NCBI RefSeq assembly: GCF_014649695.1
Contig: NZ_BMTN01000016.1
Coordinates: 97,541 to 161,540, forward strand
Direction of reading: 5' to 3'
Length of the DNA: 64,000 bases
From: Streptomyces kurssanovii
GTDB lineage: Bacteria; Actinomycetota; Actinomycetes; Streptomycetales; Streptomycetaceae
Positions 51,026-61,884 of this stretch are shown piece by piece. Both the position numbers and the translations under genes were made by a program. The stretch's first letter is position 1. The number at the start of each line of letters is the position of its first letter. Under the pieces are notes generated by a model. It saw only the letters and a program-made list of their open reading frames with translations, was not told where the DNA came from and ran no database searches.

Positions 51026-51904
51026 TCAGGCGGGTGGTGCGGGGGCGTGGTTGCGTACGGCGGTCAGGCAGCCGTCGTTGCAGGTGGGACGGGAGGAGGC
51101 GTGGCTCCAGCGGCCGGTTGCGCGGAACAGGGCGGGCACGGTGGCGAGTTGGTAGGAGCCGTGCTCGAGGAGCAGGACGCCGCCGGGGGCCAGCAGCCGG
51201 GCGGCGGTGCGTTCCATGGCGCGGATCATGCCGAGGCCCTCCTCGCCGGCCCACAGGGCCAGCGGGGGGTCGTGCTCGAGGACTTCGGGGGCGGAGGTGC
51301 GCAGCCCGATGGGGATGTAGGGCGGGTTGGTGACGACGAGGTCGGCGGTGCCGGTCAGTTCGGGGAAGGCGTCGCGGGCGTCGCCCTGCACGATGCGGGC
51401 GCCGGTGCCGCGGGCGTTGCGGCGGGCGGCGCGGGCGGCGGCCTGGGAGAGTTCGATGCCGTGGACGCGGGCGGCCGGTACGTGGCGGGCCAGGGTGACG
51501 GCCATGGTGCCCGGTCCGGCGCACAGGTCGACGACCAGCGGTGCGGGGGTGCCGCGGCGGATGAGGGCCTCGAGGCGGGCGATGGCGTCCCGGGTGATCT
51601 CCTCGGTCTCGGGTTTGGGGACGAAGACGCCGGGGGCCAGGTCGAAGCGGTGGCCCATGAAGTAGGCGTGGCCGACGATGCGTTCGGCGGGTTCGCGGGT
51701 CAGGCGGCGCCGGACGTAGTGCCAGAACCGGGGCGGCACGGGGCCGGCGAGGCAGCTGTCCAGGTCCCCCGGGGCCACCTGGCAGGCGTGGGCGGCCAGC
51801 AGCCGGGTGTCGGCGCGGGCGGCGTCGGCGGTGATCCCGGCACCGGTCAGCTGTCCGGCGGCCTCGTCCAGCGCCTGGGCGAGGGTGGCTTCGGCGGCGG
51901 TCAC
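51026..51904 (-). CDS. papM: HemK/PrmC-like N-methyltransferase, candidate 4-aminophenylalanine methyltransferase
   Basis: A 292-residue SAM-dependent methyltransferase of the HemK/PrmC type: FVPKPETEEI (residues 94-103), SAM loop DLCAGPGT (126-133) and NPPY (193-196), the motif of enzymes that methylate a planar nitrogen. PrmC itself methylates release factors, but the setting here, overlapping papB by four bases (GTGA) and next to papC and papA, points to PapM, which adds two methyl groups to the amino group of 4-amino-L-phenylalanine for pristinamycin I. The function is inferred from context; a second copy of the housekeeping PrmC is the alternative. The terminator downstream marks the end of the papB-papM unit. 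Confidence 0.75.
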   Translation of the reverse strand: MTAAEATLAQALDEAAGQLTGAGITADAARADTRLLAAHACQVAPGDLDSCLAGPVPPRFWHYVRRRLTREPAERIVGHAYFMGHRFDLAPGVFVPKPETEEITRDAIARLEALIRRGTPAPLVVDLCAGPGTMAVTLARHVPAARVHGIELSQAAARAARRNARGTGARIVQGDARDAFPELTGTADLVVTNPPYIPIGLRTSAPEVLEHDPPLALWAGEEGLGMIRAMERTAARLLAPGGVLLLEHGSYQLATVPALFRATGRWSHASSRPTCNDGCLTAVRNHAPAPPA

Positions 51905-52272
51905 GACACGGCCCCCTGCGCGGACGCGGGCACGGGGGCGGGGGTGCCGCCGGAGGCGATCCACTCGTCCTCGAGGCGGCAGGTCTCGGTGATGATCGTG
52001 TCGTACAGGGTGCGCAGGAAGGCGGGGTCGATGCCGTGGTCGGCGGCGTAGCGGGCGGCGTGGGCGTGGACCTCCTCGATCCGGTGGGGCTGCATCATCG
52101 GCACCTGGTGGAGGCGTTTGTACTCGCCGATGCGCAGGCAGATGTCCAGGCGCGTGCGGACCGCGTCGAGCAGGGCGGCGTCCGCGGCGTCCAGGCGGGC
52201 GCGCAGCGTGGTCAGGGTGTCGGTGCCGGGCCCGGTGGCGGGCGGGGCGGCGGGGATGGCGGGCGGGGTCAT
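51901..52272 (-). CDS. papB: AroQ-type chorismate mutase, acting on 4-amino-4-deoxychorismate
   Basis: A 123-residue protein with the AroQ helical core: LRARLDAADAALLDAVRTRLD (residues 23-43), IGEYKRLHQVPMMQPHRIEEV (48-68), carrying the active-site Arg and Lys residues of the family. In the pap pathway it rearranges 4-amino-4-deoxychorismate to 4-amino-4-deoxyprephenate. The neighbouring papA and papC supply and consume these compounds. GGAGG eight bases before the ATG supports the start. It is divergent from papC with only 35 bases between the two start codons. Confidence 0.88.
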   Translation of the reverse strand: MTPPAIPAAPPATGPGTDTLTTLRARLDAADAALLDAVRTRLDICLRIGEYKRLHQVPMMQPHRIEEVHAHAARYAADHGIDPAFLRTLYDTIITETCRLEDEWIASGGTPAPVPASAQGAVS

Positions 52273-52307
52273 GGGTTTTCCTCCGTACCGGGGGATCGGG
52301 TGAGCGG

Positions 52308-53210
52308 ATGAGGGGTGGTTCGGTGTTCGAGCGGTGTGTGGTGGTGGGCGGGGCCGGTGCGGTGGGCCGGATGTTCAGCCACTGGTTGGTGCGTTCGCAG
52401 GTGGCGGTGGTCTGGCTGGACCTGGAGGGGGCCGTGGCCGGGGCCGGTGCGGTGGACGGGGTGCGGGTGGTGGCCGGTGATGTGCGGCGGCCGGGGCCGG
52501 AGGCGGTCGCGGTGCTGGCGGCGGCGGACGTGGTGGTGCTGGCGGTGCCGGAGCCGGTGGCGTGGGAGGCGGTGGGGGTGCTGGCGCGGGTGATGCGGCC
52601 CGGTGCGGTGCTCGCGGACACCCTGTCGGTCAAGAGCCGGATCGCGGGGCGGCTGCGCCAGGCGGCGCCGGGTCTGCAGGCGGTGGGGCTGAACCCGATG
52701 TTCGCCCCCTCGCTGGGACTTCAGGGGCGGCCGGTGGCGGCGGCGGTGGTCACCGACGGGCCCGGGGTGCGTGCCCTGGTGGAGCTGGTGGCCCAGTGGG
52801 GGGCGCGGGTGGTGGAGATGCCCGCGGAGCAACACGATGCGCTGACCGCCGTGCAGCAGGCCGCCACGCATGCCGCGGTGCTGGCCTTCGGGCTGGGGCT
52901 GGGTGAGCTGTCGGCGGACGTGGGGGCGCTGCGTGACAGTGCCCCGCCGCCGCATCTGGCGATGCTGGCGCTGCTGGCCCGGATCGCCGGCGGGACGCCG
53001 GAGGTGTATTTCGACATCCAGGCCGCCAACCCCGGCGCGCCGGCCGCGCGGCAGGCGCTGGGCCGCGGCCTGGTGCGGCTGGGGCAGGCCGTCGAGGCCG
53101 GCGACGAGGAGACGTTCGCCGCCCTGTTCGCCGAACTGCGCGGGGTGCTGGGCGAGCACGGGGCGCCGCTGGAGCAGTTGTGCGCGCGGATGTTCACGGC
53201 GCTGCGCTGA
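52308..53210 (+). CDS. papC: Prephenate dehydrogenase-like enzyme for 4-amino-4-deoxyprephenate
   Basis: A 300-residue TyrA-family protein with an N-terminal Rossmann fold (GGAGAVG at 14-20), DTLSVKS and GLNPMFAPS (the substrate-binding region around the conserved prephenate dehydrogenase motif), and QHDALTAVQQAATHA followed by the helical dimerisation domain. It oxidatively decarboxylates 4-amino-4-deoxyprephenate to 4-aminophenylpyruvate. A GTG at 52323 preceded by GAGGGG is a good alternative start, five codons in. It is the only pap gene on the plus strand and converges on papA. Confidence 0.88.
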   Translation: MRGGSVFERCVVVGGAGAVGRMFSHWLVRSQVAVVWLDLEGAVAGAGAVDGVRVVAGDVRRPGPEAVAVLAAADVVVLAVPEPVAWEAVGVLARVMRPGAVLADTLSVKSRIAGRLRQAAPGLQAVGLNPMFAPSLGLQGRPVAAAVVTDGPGVRALVELVAQWGARVVEMPAEQHDALTAVQQAATHAAVLAFGLGLGELSADVGALRDSAPPPHLAMLALLARIAGGTPEVYFDIQAANPGAPAARQALGRGLVRLGQAVEAGDEETFAALFAELRGVLGEHGAPLEQLCARMFTALR

Positions 53211-53255
53211 ACGGCACCCCCCGCCGCACCCCGCCGCCGGACCGGTCCCCCGGCC

Positions 53256-53303
53256 CGCCACCCGTCCCGCCCGGTGCGCCGCCACCCGTCCCGCCGGGTG
53301 CGT
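53256..53303. repeat. Two tandem 24-bp units in the papC-papA convergent gap
   Basis: CGCCACCCGTCCCGCC(C/G)GGTG is present twice in tandem, 22 of 24 bases alike. The rest of the gap 53211-53392 is very G- or C-rich sequence with no gene. A role in ending both convergent transcripts is possible but not shown. Confidence 0.5.
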
Positions 53304-53392
53304 CGACAAGCGCGTCGTCGGGTGTGTCGCTGTGCGGGGCGGTGTGCGGGGGCGGGCCCGGGGGCCGGGGGCGGGGCGGGGCGGGGGGCGGG

Positions 53393-55552
<2,160 letters not shown>

Positions 55553-55573
55553 CAGGTGGCCCCCTTATCTGTG

Positions 55574-56770
55574 TCAGCCGCGCCGTACGGTCAGCGGCAG
55601 GTTCTTGACGCCGAACAGTCCGTCGCGGTGGTAGCGCAGGGCTGCGCCGTCGGTGGGCGTGAAGTCGGGGAAGCGGTCGAAGAGGGCTTCCAGGGCGATG
55701 CGGCCCTCCAGGCGGGCGAGCGGGGCGCCCAGGCAGTAGTGGATGCCGTGGCCGAAGGCGATCTGGCGGCCTTCGCGGGCGAGGTCGAGGCGCTGGGGAT
55801 CGGTGAAGACGTGTTCGTCGTGGTTGGCGGACAGCAGGGAGGGCACGACCATGCGCCCGGCGGGGATCTTCACGCCGGCGAGGGTGGTGTCCTTGGTGGT
55901 GACGCGGGCCATGACGGTGATCGGGGGCCGCAGCCGCAGCACTTCCTCGATCAGGGCGGGGATCAGGGACCGGTCGGCGCGGGCGGCGGCCTCGGCGTGC
56001 GGGTGGTCCTTCAGGCACAGCACGGTGTTGCCCAGCAGCATGGAGGTGGAGACGTGGCCGGCCATCAGCAGCAGCGCGCCGAACTCGACGATCTGCCGGT
56101 CGGTGAGTTGTTCGCCCTCCACGCGGGCGGCGACCAGTGCGGAGATCAGGTCGCTGCCGGGGCGGGCGCGGCGGTCGGTGACGTGGCCCTGGAGGTAGGC
56201 GTGCATGTCCCGCATGGGTTGTTTGACGAGGCGTTCGTAGTCCTCGCCGGCGTCGTCGCCGAACTGCATGTCCGCCGGGTCGGCGACCTGCATCTGCAGC
56301 ATGCGCTCGGACCATGAGCTGAACAGGGTGCGGTCGGAGGGCGGCACGCCGAGCAGTTCGGCGATCACGATCACGGGCAGCGGGTAGGCGAAGTCGGTGA
56401 TGAGGTCGAACGTGTCGCCGTCGACGGCGTCCAGCAGCTGTGCGGCCAGTTCGGTGACGCGCGGTTCGAGGTCGGCGACGGTGCGGGGGGTGAAGGCCTG
56501 GCTGACCAGGCGGCGCAGGGTGCGGTGCATCGGCGGGTCGATGACCGACAGGATCTGTTCGCTCAATGCCTGTGAGCCGGGCCGCAGCCGGCTGAGCTGG
56601 GAGGAGTACAGGCTCGGGTCGGAGGCGACGGTGAGGACGTCCGCGTGCCGGAAGACGTGGAAGGCGCCGTACTCGTCCTCGTGGACGGGGTGGTGGCGGC
56701 GCATGTCGCGCAGCCAGGCGAGCAGGTCACGGCCGCCGTCGTCAGTGGTGGGCCGGGGGGTGGGGGGCAT
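55574..56770 (-). CDS. Cytochrome P450 hydroxylase
   Basis: A 398-residue class I bacterial P450. The heme motif FGHGIHYCLG (Cys346) and the K-helix EEVLR are normal. The I-helix reads LLMAGHVSTSM, with Val-Ser where most P450s have an acid-alcohol pair (AGHETT). In pristinamycin I and virginiamycin S clusters P450s are assigned to oxidation of the pipecolate or picolinate unit; either would fit, as the neighbours are the cyclodeaminase homologue and papA. Electron partners are not encoded nearby. The ATG with GAGGAG six bases upstream is preferred over an upstream in-frame start. Confidence 0.9.
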   Translation of the reverse strand: MPPTPRPTTDDGGRDLLAWLRDMRRHHPVHEDEYGAFHVFRHADVLTVASDPSLYSSQLSRLRPGSQALSEQILSVIDPPMHRTLRRLVSQAFTPRTVADLEPRVTELAAQLLDAVDGDTFDLITDFAYPLPVIVIAELLGVPPSDRTLFSSWSERMLQMQVADPADMQFGDDAGEDYERLVKQPMRDMHAYLQGHVTDRRARPGSDLISALVAARVEGEQLTDRQIVEFGALLLMAGHVSTSMLLGNTVLCLKDHPHAEAAARADRSLIPALIEEVLRLRPPITVMARVTTKDTTLAGVKIPAGRMVVPSLLSANHDEHVFTDPQRLDLAREGRQIAFGHGIHYCLGAPLARLEGRIALEALFDRFPDFTPTDGAALRYHRDGLFGVKNLPLTVRRG

Positions 56771-56884
56771 CGTCTCTCCTCGCGAGGGCGTCGTCGGTGC
56801 CCCGGCCCGGCCGGGCATGGGGGCCGGCGGGAGGAAGGGCCGGGCCGGCCGGGCGGGGGTCTTCACGAAAGGGGGTGGTGGGGG

Positions 56885-57940
56885 TCAGCGGGCCGGGGCG
56901 GCCAGGGGCTGGAGGGCGTAGGGGTCCAGGGCGTCGCCGGGGTGGTGTTCGATGCCCACCCGGATGCCCAGGTCCAGTTCGGCGGCGGCCTCGAGGAACA
57001 CTTCCATCGCCAGGGCGTCCTCGAAGGCGAAGCCGGTCGAGTCGAAGACGCTGAGCGTGTCCTGCCGGCCGGCGGCGGCCGTCGGGTCGGCGCACAGCCG
57101 GGCCAGCTGCGGGCCGAGCCGGTCGGCGTGAAGGCGCTGGCACTCGCCCTCGCGCAGTGCCTGCTCGGGGTGGTCGGCGGTGACGAACGCCCGCTCGAGC
57201 AGGCCGAGCGGCAGTTCCGTCTTGCCGACGAGGTCCGCGCCGACGGCGTTGATGTGCAGGTGCTCCTGGACCTGCGTGTCGGGCAGGACCGGGCCCTGGC
57301 CGACGGCCACCGAGGTGGCGGTGGTGATGACGTCGGCCTCGGCGGCGATCCGGCCGGGCTCGGCGATCTCGACGGCGACGCCGGTGAACGCGGCCCGGCG
57401 GGCGAAGCTTTCCCGGTGCGCCGCATCGGTGTCCCACACCAGGGCCCGCCGCAGGGGCAGGACCAGGGACAGGGCGTGCAGCTGGGTGACGGCCTGGGCG
57501 CCGGTGCCGATCAGGCCCAGGGTGCGGCTGTCGGGGCGGGCCAGCAGGCGGGAGGCGACGGCGGAGGCGGCGCCGGTGCGCAGGGCGGTGAGCAGCACGC
57601 CGTCCATCAGGGCGGTCAGCGCGCCGGTGGTGTCGTCGTAGCGGGCGACGGTGCCCAGGATGGTCGGCAGGCCGAAGCGGGCGGGGTTGGCGGGGCTGTA
57701 GCCGACGGTCTTGAGGGTGATGTGGTCGCCGGGTTCGCGGTGCGGCATCCATTCCCAGATGCCGGGCACCGGTTCGCTGCGTTCCAGCCCGCCGCGCAGT
57801 GGGGACAGCTGCCGCTCGCCGCGGCCGATCTCGGCCAGTCCGCCGGCGAGGCGGTCGATGATGCGGCGCATCAGTTCGTCGCGGCCGACGGCGGCCACCA
57901 CCTCGGCGACGTCGCGCCGGCCCAGGACCCAGGTCTCCAT
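56885..57940 (-). CDS. Ornithine cyclodeaminase family enzyme, candidate lysine cyclodeaminase (pipecolate)
   Basis: A 351-residue ornithine cyclodeaminase/mu-crystallin protein. Visible are ITLKTVGYSPANP (residues 74-86), LMDGVLLTALRTGAASA (111-127) and the NAD-binding GLIGTGAQAVTQLHAL (142-157). In group B streptogramin clusters this family (VisC, PipA) turns L-lysine into L-pipecolate, a ring residue of the peptide. Ornithine-to-proline activity cannot be excluded from sequence. It begins the minus-strand cyclodeaminase-P450-papA unit, divergent from the AMP-ligase gene. GGGGAG eight bases before the ATG supports the start. Confidence 0.85.
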   Translation of the reverse strand: METWVLGRRDVAEVVAAVGRDELMRRIIDRLAGGLAEIGRGERQLSPLRGGLERSEPVPGIWEWMPHREPGDHITLKTVGYSPANPARFGLPTILGTVARYDDTTGALTALMDGVLLTALRTGAASAVASRLLARPDSRTLGLIGTGAQAVTQLHALSLVLPLRRALVWDTDAAHRESFARRAAFTGVAVEIAEPGRIAAEADVITTATSVAVGQGPVLPDTQVQEHLHINAVGADLVGKTELPLGLLERAFVTADHPEQALREGECQRLHADRLGPQLARLCADPTAAAGRQDTLSVFDSTGFAFEDALAMEVFLEAAAELDLGIRVGIEHHPGDALDPYALQPLAAPAR

Positions 57941-58132
57941 CGGGTGCTCCCCTTGATTGTTTCTCGATCGTCCGCGTGTGGTTCCGGTCCGGCGGTCGCC
58001 GGCCCGCCGGTCGGGCGGTGCGCCGGGCGGGCCGCCCGGTGTGCCGGGCCCCGTGGGCGGCATCCTGTCCGGCCCGGCTGACGCCGCCCTGATCGGCTCC
58101 TGACGGAGCGGCGGGGCGCGGGAGTGGCGCAT

Positions 58133-58154
58133 CAGCGGCGTGTCAACGCCGCTG
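58133..58154. promoter_or_regulatory. Perfect inverted repeat in the divergent promoter region
   Basis: CAGCGGCG and CGCCGCTG are separated by six bases (TGTCAA). They sit in the 259-bp region 57941-58199 between the divergent cyclodeaminase and AMP-ligase genes, 46 bases before the ligase ATG. It could be an operator for one or both units, or an RNA hairpin in the ligase leader. A longer imperfect palindrome of CCGG-rich sequence lies around 57985-58045. Confidence 0.4.
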
Positions 58155-58199
58155 CCGAGACTGGGCGCGACGCGAGGACGAAGCCGGAAAGGACCAACG

Positions 58200-59951
58200 A
58201 TGCTGGACGGATGCGTTCCCTGGCCCGAGGATGTGGCCGCGAAGTACCGGGCGGCCGGCTACTGGCGGGGCGAGCCGCTGGGGGTGCTGCTGGGCCGCTG
58301 GGCCGAGCAGTACGGCGAGCGGGAGGCGCTGGTCTCGGCGGACGGCCGCTCGCGTGTCACCTACCGTGCCCTTCACCGGTGGTGCGACCGGCTGGCCGCG
58401 GGGTTCGCGGCGCGCGGGATCGGCGCCGGTGAGCGGGTGCTGGTGCAGCTGCCCAACACGCCGGAGTTCGTCGCGGTCTGCTTCGCGCTGTTCCGTCTGG
58501 GCGCGCTGCCGGTCTTCGCGCTGCCCGCGCACCGCGCGAGCGAGATCGGGCACCTGCTCGACCTGTCCGGCGCCGTCGCCCACATCGTGCCGGGCCAGGG
58601 CGGCGGCTACGACCATGTCGCCGCCGCCGCCGAGGCCCGTGCCCAGCACCCGTGCCTGGCGCAGGTGTTCGTGGCCGGACAGGCGCCGGCGGTGCTGCCC
58701 GAGGGGTTCACCGCGCTGGCCGACGTGGACGGCGAACCGGTACCGCTGCCCGAGGTGGACGCGTCCGACGTGGCGTTCTTCCTGCTGTCCGGGGGGACGA
58801 CCGCGCTGCCGAAGCTGATCCCGCGCACCCACGACGACTACGCCTACCAGTGCCGGATCACGGCCGGCATCTGCCGCCTGGACGCGGACAGCGTCTATCT
58901 GGCGGTGCTGCCGGCCGAGTTCAACTTCCCCTTCGGCTGCCCGGGCATCCTGGGCACCCTCCACGCCGGCGGGCGGGTGGTGTTCGCGCTCTCCCCGCAG
59001 CCCGAGGAGTGCTTCGCGCTGATCGAACGCGAACACGTCACGTTCACCTCCGTCATTCCCACGATCGTGCACCTGTGGCTGGCGGCCGCCGCCGAGGACC
59101 ACGGCCGCGACCTGAGCAGCCTGGACCTGCTGCAGGTCGGCAGCGCCAAACTCCACGAGGAACTCGCCGCCCGGATCGGCCCCGAACTGGGCGTGCGGCT
59201 GCAGCAGGTGTTCGGCATGGCCGAGGGGCTGCTGACCTTCACCCGCGACGACGACCCGGCGGACGTGGTGCTGACGAGCCAGGGCCGGCCGGTGTCCGAG
59301 GCCGACGAGATACGCGTCGCCGGCCCTGACGGCCGGCCGGTGCCCCGCGGCGAGACCGGTGAACTGCTCACCCGCGGCCCCTACACCCTGCGCGGCTACT
59401 ACCGTGCCCCCGAACACAACGCCCGCGCGTTCACCGAGGACGGCTTCTACCGCAGCGGCGACCTGGTGCGGCTCACGCCGGACGGGCACCTGGTGGTGGA
59501 GGGCAGGATCAAGGACGTCGTCATCCGCGGCGGCGACAAGGTCTCGGCGACCGAGGTCGAGGGCCACCTGAGCGCCCACCCCGACGTCCAGCAGGCCGCG
59601 GTCGTCGCCATGCCCGACGCGGTGTGGGGCGAGAAGGTCTGCGCCTACATCGTGCCCGCGCCCGGCCGCACCGCGCCGCCGATGGCGGCGCTGCGCCGGC
59701 TGCTGCGCGCGAGGGGACTGGCCGACTACAAGCTCCCCGACCGGGTGGAGGTCCTCGACGCGTTCCCGCTGACCGGCCTCAACAAGGTCGACAAGAAGGC
59801 CCTGGCCGCCGACATCGCCGCCAGGACCGGCACCACCGGCGCCACCACCGGCGCCACCACCGGCGGCAGCCTGTCCGGTGGCAGCCTGTCCGGCGGCGGT
59901 GGTGCGGCCGGTGGCGGGGTGTCCGGTGGCGGGCGGGGGGAGGCGGCGTGA
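58200..59951 (+). CDS. Aryl-AMP ligase, candidate 3-hydroxypicolinate:AMP ligase
   Basis: A 583-residue free-standing adenylation enzyme closest in type to the 2,3-dihydroxybenzoate:AMP ligases EntE/Dhb[21 protein letters not shown] at residues 196-215, [35 protein letters not shown], and the catalytic lysine in GLNKVDKK. In DhbE the HNY loop reads the substrate; here it is FNF, so a related but different acid is likely. SnbA and VisB are such enzymes and activate 3-hydroxypicolinate, the starter of group B streptogramins; the neighbourhood supports this. The last ~25 residues are a Gly/Ser/Thr-rich repeat tail. ATG 58200 with AAAGGA upstream is preferred to an earlier start at 58140. Confidence 0.85.
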   Translation: MLDGCVPWPEDVAAKYRAAGYWRGEPLGVLLGRWAEQYGEREALVSADGRSRVTYRALHRWCDRLAAGFAARGIGAGERVLVQLPNTPEFVAVCFALFRLGALPVFALPAHRASEIGHLLDLSGAVAHIVPGQGGGYDHVAAAAEARAQHPCLAQVFVAGQAPAVLPEGFTALADVDGEPVPLPEVDASDVAFFLLSGGTTALPKLIPRTHDDYAYQCRITAGICRLDADSVYLAVLPAEFNFPFGCPGILGTLHAGGRVVFALSPQPEECFALIEREHVTFTSVIPTIVHLWLAAAAEDHGRDLSSLDLLQVGSAKLHEELAARIGPELGVRLQQVFGMAEGLLTFTRDDDPADVVLTSQGRPVSEADEIRVAGPDGRPVPRGETGELLTRGPYTLRGYYRAPEHNARAFTEDGFYRSGDLVRLTPDGHLVVEGRIKDVVIRGGDKVSATEVEGHLSAHPDVQQAAVVAMPDAVWGEKVCAYIVPAPGRTAPPMAALRRLLRARGLADYKLPDRVEVLDAFPLTGLNKVDKKALAADIAARTGTTGATTGATTGGSLSGGSLSGGGGAAGGGVSGGGRGEAA

Positions 59952-61216
59952 GCGGGCCGGGCCCCCAGGGCGGCTACCGGGTGCCGTTCGCGCGGCGCGG
60001 TTCGGTGGTGGGCGAGGCGGACCTGGCGGCGCTGGGCGAACTGGTGCGCTCCGGCAGGTCGCTGACGTCGGGCGTGTGGCGGGAGAGGTTCGAGGAACAG
60101 TTCGCCCGCCTGACCGGCGCCCGGCACGCCCTCAGCGTCACCAGCGGCACCGTCGCGCTGGAGCTGGCGGTGCGGATGCTGGACCTGGCGCCGGGCGACG
60201 AGGTGATCGCCACCCCGCAGACGTTCCAGGCGACCGTGCAGCCGCTGCTCGACCACGACGTGCGGGTGCGGTTCTGCGACATCGACCCGGACACCCTCAA
60301 CCTCGACCCGGCGGTGCTGGAGACGCTGATCACCGACCGCACCCGGGCGATCATGCTCGTCCACTACGGCGGCAACCCGGCCGACATGGACCGCATCATG
60401 GCCCTGGCCCGCCGGCGCGGCATCATCGTCGTCGAGGACAGCGCGCACGCGCTGGGCGCCGTGTACCGGGGGCGGCGGCCGGGGGCGCTGGCGGACATCG
60501 GCTGCTTCAGTTTCCACTCCACGAAGAACATCACCACCCTCGGCGAGGGCGGCATGATCACCCTGTCGCGCGACGAGTGGGCCCAGCGGGTGGGACGCAT
60601 CCGCGACAACGAGGCCGACGGCGTGTACGCGGCGCTGGCGGACACCGCCCTGGCGGACGCTCCGGCGCTGCTGCCGTGGATGAAGTTCGCGGACAGTGTG
60701 TACCGTCACCGGGCCGTCGGTGTGCGCGGGGCGGGCACGAACGCGACCATGTCGGAGGCGGCCGCGGCGGTGGGCGTGGTCCAACTCGGGTCGCTGGAGC
60801 GGTTCGTGGCCCGGCGCCGGCAGATCGCGCGGCGCCTGGACGAGGCCATCGCCCCGGTCGCCGGCACCCGGCTGCACCGGGCGGCGTCCGACAGCCTGCA
60901 CGCCTACCACCTGTACACGTTCTTCCTCACCGGCGGACGGCAGGTACGCGAGCGGTTCGTGCGTGCCCTGGACCGGCTGGGTGTCGAGGTCCAGCTGCGG
61001 TACTTCCCGCTCCATCTGTCGCCGGAGTGGCGGCTGCGCGGCCACGGGCCGGGCGAGTGCCCGACGGCCGAACGCATCTGGTTCGAGGAGCACATGAACC
61101 TGCCGTGCCATCCCGGCCTCAGTGACGCGCAGGTCGACCACATGGTCGAGGCGGTCACCCGCGCCCTGCACGAGGCGCACGGCACGGCGGCCCGGGTCGC
61201 GGCCGGGCACCTGTGA
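59948..61216 (+). CDS. DegT/DnrJ/EryC1-type PLP aminotransferase, candidate lysine 2-aminotransferase
   Basis: A 422-residue PLP enzyme of the DegT/DnrJ/EryC1/StrS class: Asp164 in VVEDSAHALG and the Schiff-base Lys193 in FHSTKNITTLGEGG. The class is best known for sugar transamination, but the cluster has no other sugar genes. The start codon overlaps the AMP-ligase stop (GTGA), so it is probably part of starter-unit supply. The step needed there is lysine 2-transamination to piperideine-2-carboxylate (VisA, HpaA, NikC); 4-aminophenylpyruvate transamination is the other open step. Which substrate it uses is not decided by the sequence. Confidence 0.85.
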   Translation: MSGPGPQGGYRVPFARRGSVVGEADLAALGELVRSGRSLTSGVWRERFEEQFARLTGARHALSVTSGTVALELAVRMLDLAPGDEVIATPQTFQATVQPLLDHDVRVRFCDIDPDTLNLDPAVLETLITDRTRAIMLVHYGGNPADMDRIMALARRRGIIVVEDSAHALGAVYRGRRPGALADIGCFSFHSTKNITTLGEGGMITLSRDEWAQRVGRIRDNEADGVYAALADTALADAPALLPWMKFADSVYRHRAVGVRGAGTNATMSEAAAAVGVVQLGSLERFVARRRQIARRLDEAIAPVAGTRLHRAASDSLHAYHLYTFFLTGGRQVRERFVRALDRLGVEVQLRYFPLHLSPEWRLRGHGPGECPTAERIWFEEHMNLPCHPGLSDAQVDHMVEAVTRALHEAHGTAARVAAGHL

Positions 61217-61259
61217 CACGGCCGGACGGTTTTCGTCGACGAGAGAAGAGGGCGGGCGT

Positions 61260-61445
61260 ATGCCGTTCATCGAAGTGAAGATCTACGACCGGCGGCTCGA
61301 CGAGGAGTCGGAACGTGCCCTGATCGAGCGTCTGACCCAGGCCACGGTCGACGTGTTCGGCGAGGACATCCGCGACCAGACCTGGATCACCCTCACCCCG
61401 GTCCCGCCCCACCGCTGGGGCCTGGGCGGCGTACCGGGCCAGTGA
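61260..61445 (+). CDS. 4-oxalocrotonate tautomerase family protein
   Basis: A complete 61-residue protein starting MPFIEVKIYDRR. Removal of Met leaves the N-terminal proline that is the general base of this family, and Arg residues follow at positions typical of the active site. The tail RWGLGGVPGQ is longer than needed for catalysis. The family catalyses keto-enol or imine-enamine shifts. It lies 43 bases after the aminotransferase gene and ends the plus-strand unit. Its role in the pathway is not known to me; an imine/enamine shift of piperideine-2-carboxylate or a ketone/enol shift of an arylpyruvate would fit. Confidence 0.85.
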   Translation: MPFIEVKIYDRRLDEESERALIERLTQATVDVFGEDIRDQTWITLTPVPPHRWGLGGVPGQ

Positions 61446-61465
61446 CCACAAGGCACCCGGCCGCG

Positions 61466-61549
61466 CACCGGCCGGCGGGCCTTTGCCACCGGCCGGGGGG
61501 CCTTTGCCACCGGCCGGGGGGCCTTTGCCACCGGCCGGTGTCCTGCGTA
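61466..61549. repeat. 21-bp tandem repeat after the tautomerase gene; gap 61446-61884
   Basis: Three full units and one partial unit of CACCGGCCGGGGGGCCTTTGC start at 61466, 61487, 61508 and 61529. Each unit can fold on itself (GGCC arms). The rest of the 439-bp convergent gap to 61884 is GC-rich and shows no gene or further repeat. The array may help to end the converging transcripts. Confidence 0.85.
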
Positions 61550-61884
61550 CCACCGCCGTCTCCCGCGCCCGGCCGTCGTCCTCCGCGCCGGGCGCTGCCG
61601 GCAGCGCGGGCACTGTGGCCGTGTGCCCGGCGCCGCCTGCCGACCGCCCGTTCTCCGGGCCGGCCGCTGCGGCCGTGCCGGAGGCGTTCTCCTGCCGGGC
61701 GCTGTCGGTCCCGTGTGGGCGCTGCTTCGGCGGCCGGCGCCGCCCCTTCTGTGTTCCCGCCGCCCCCTTCTCCGTGCCGGCCGGCGTCGCCGCGTGGGGC
61801 GTTGCGCAGCGGCACGGCCCCGCCCTGCGGGTCCTGTTGGGGATCCGGGGGTGGGGCCGTGGGTGGAGGTGCCGGCGGCTGGGG

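Noticed and set aside
58143-59579. Minus-strand open frame of 478 codons opposite the AMP-ligase gene
   Set aside because: The plus-strand frame encodes a complete adenylating enzyme with all motifs; the opposite frame has no recognisable domain.
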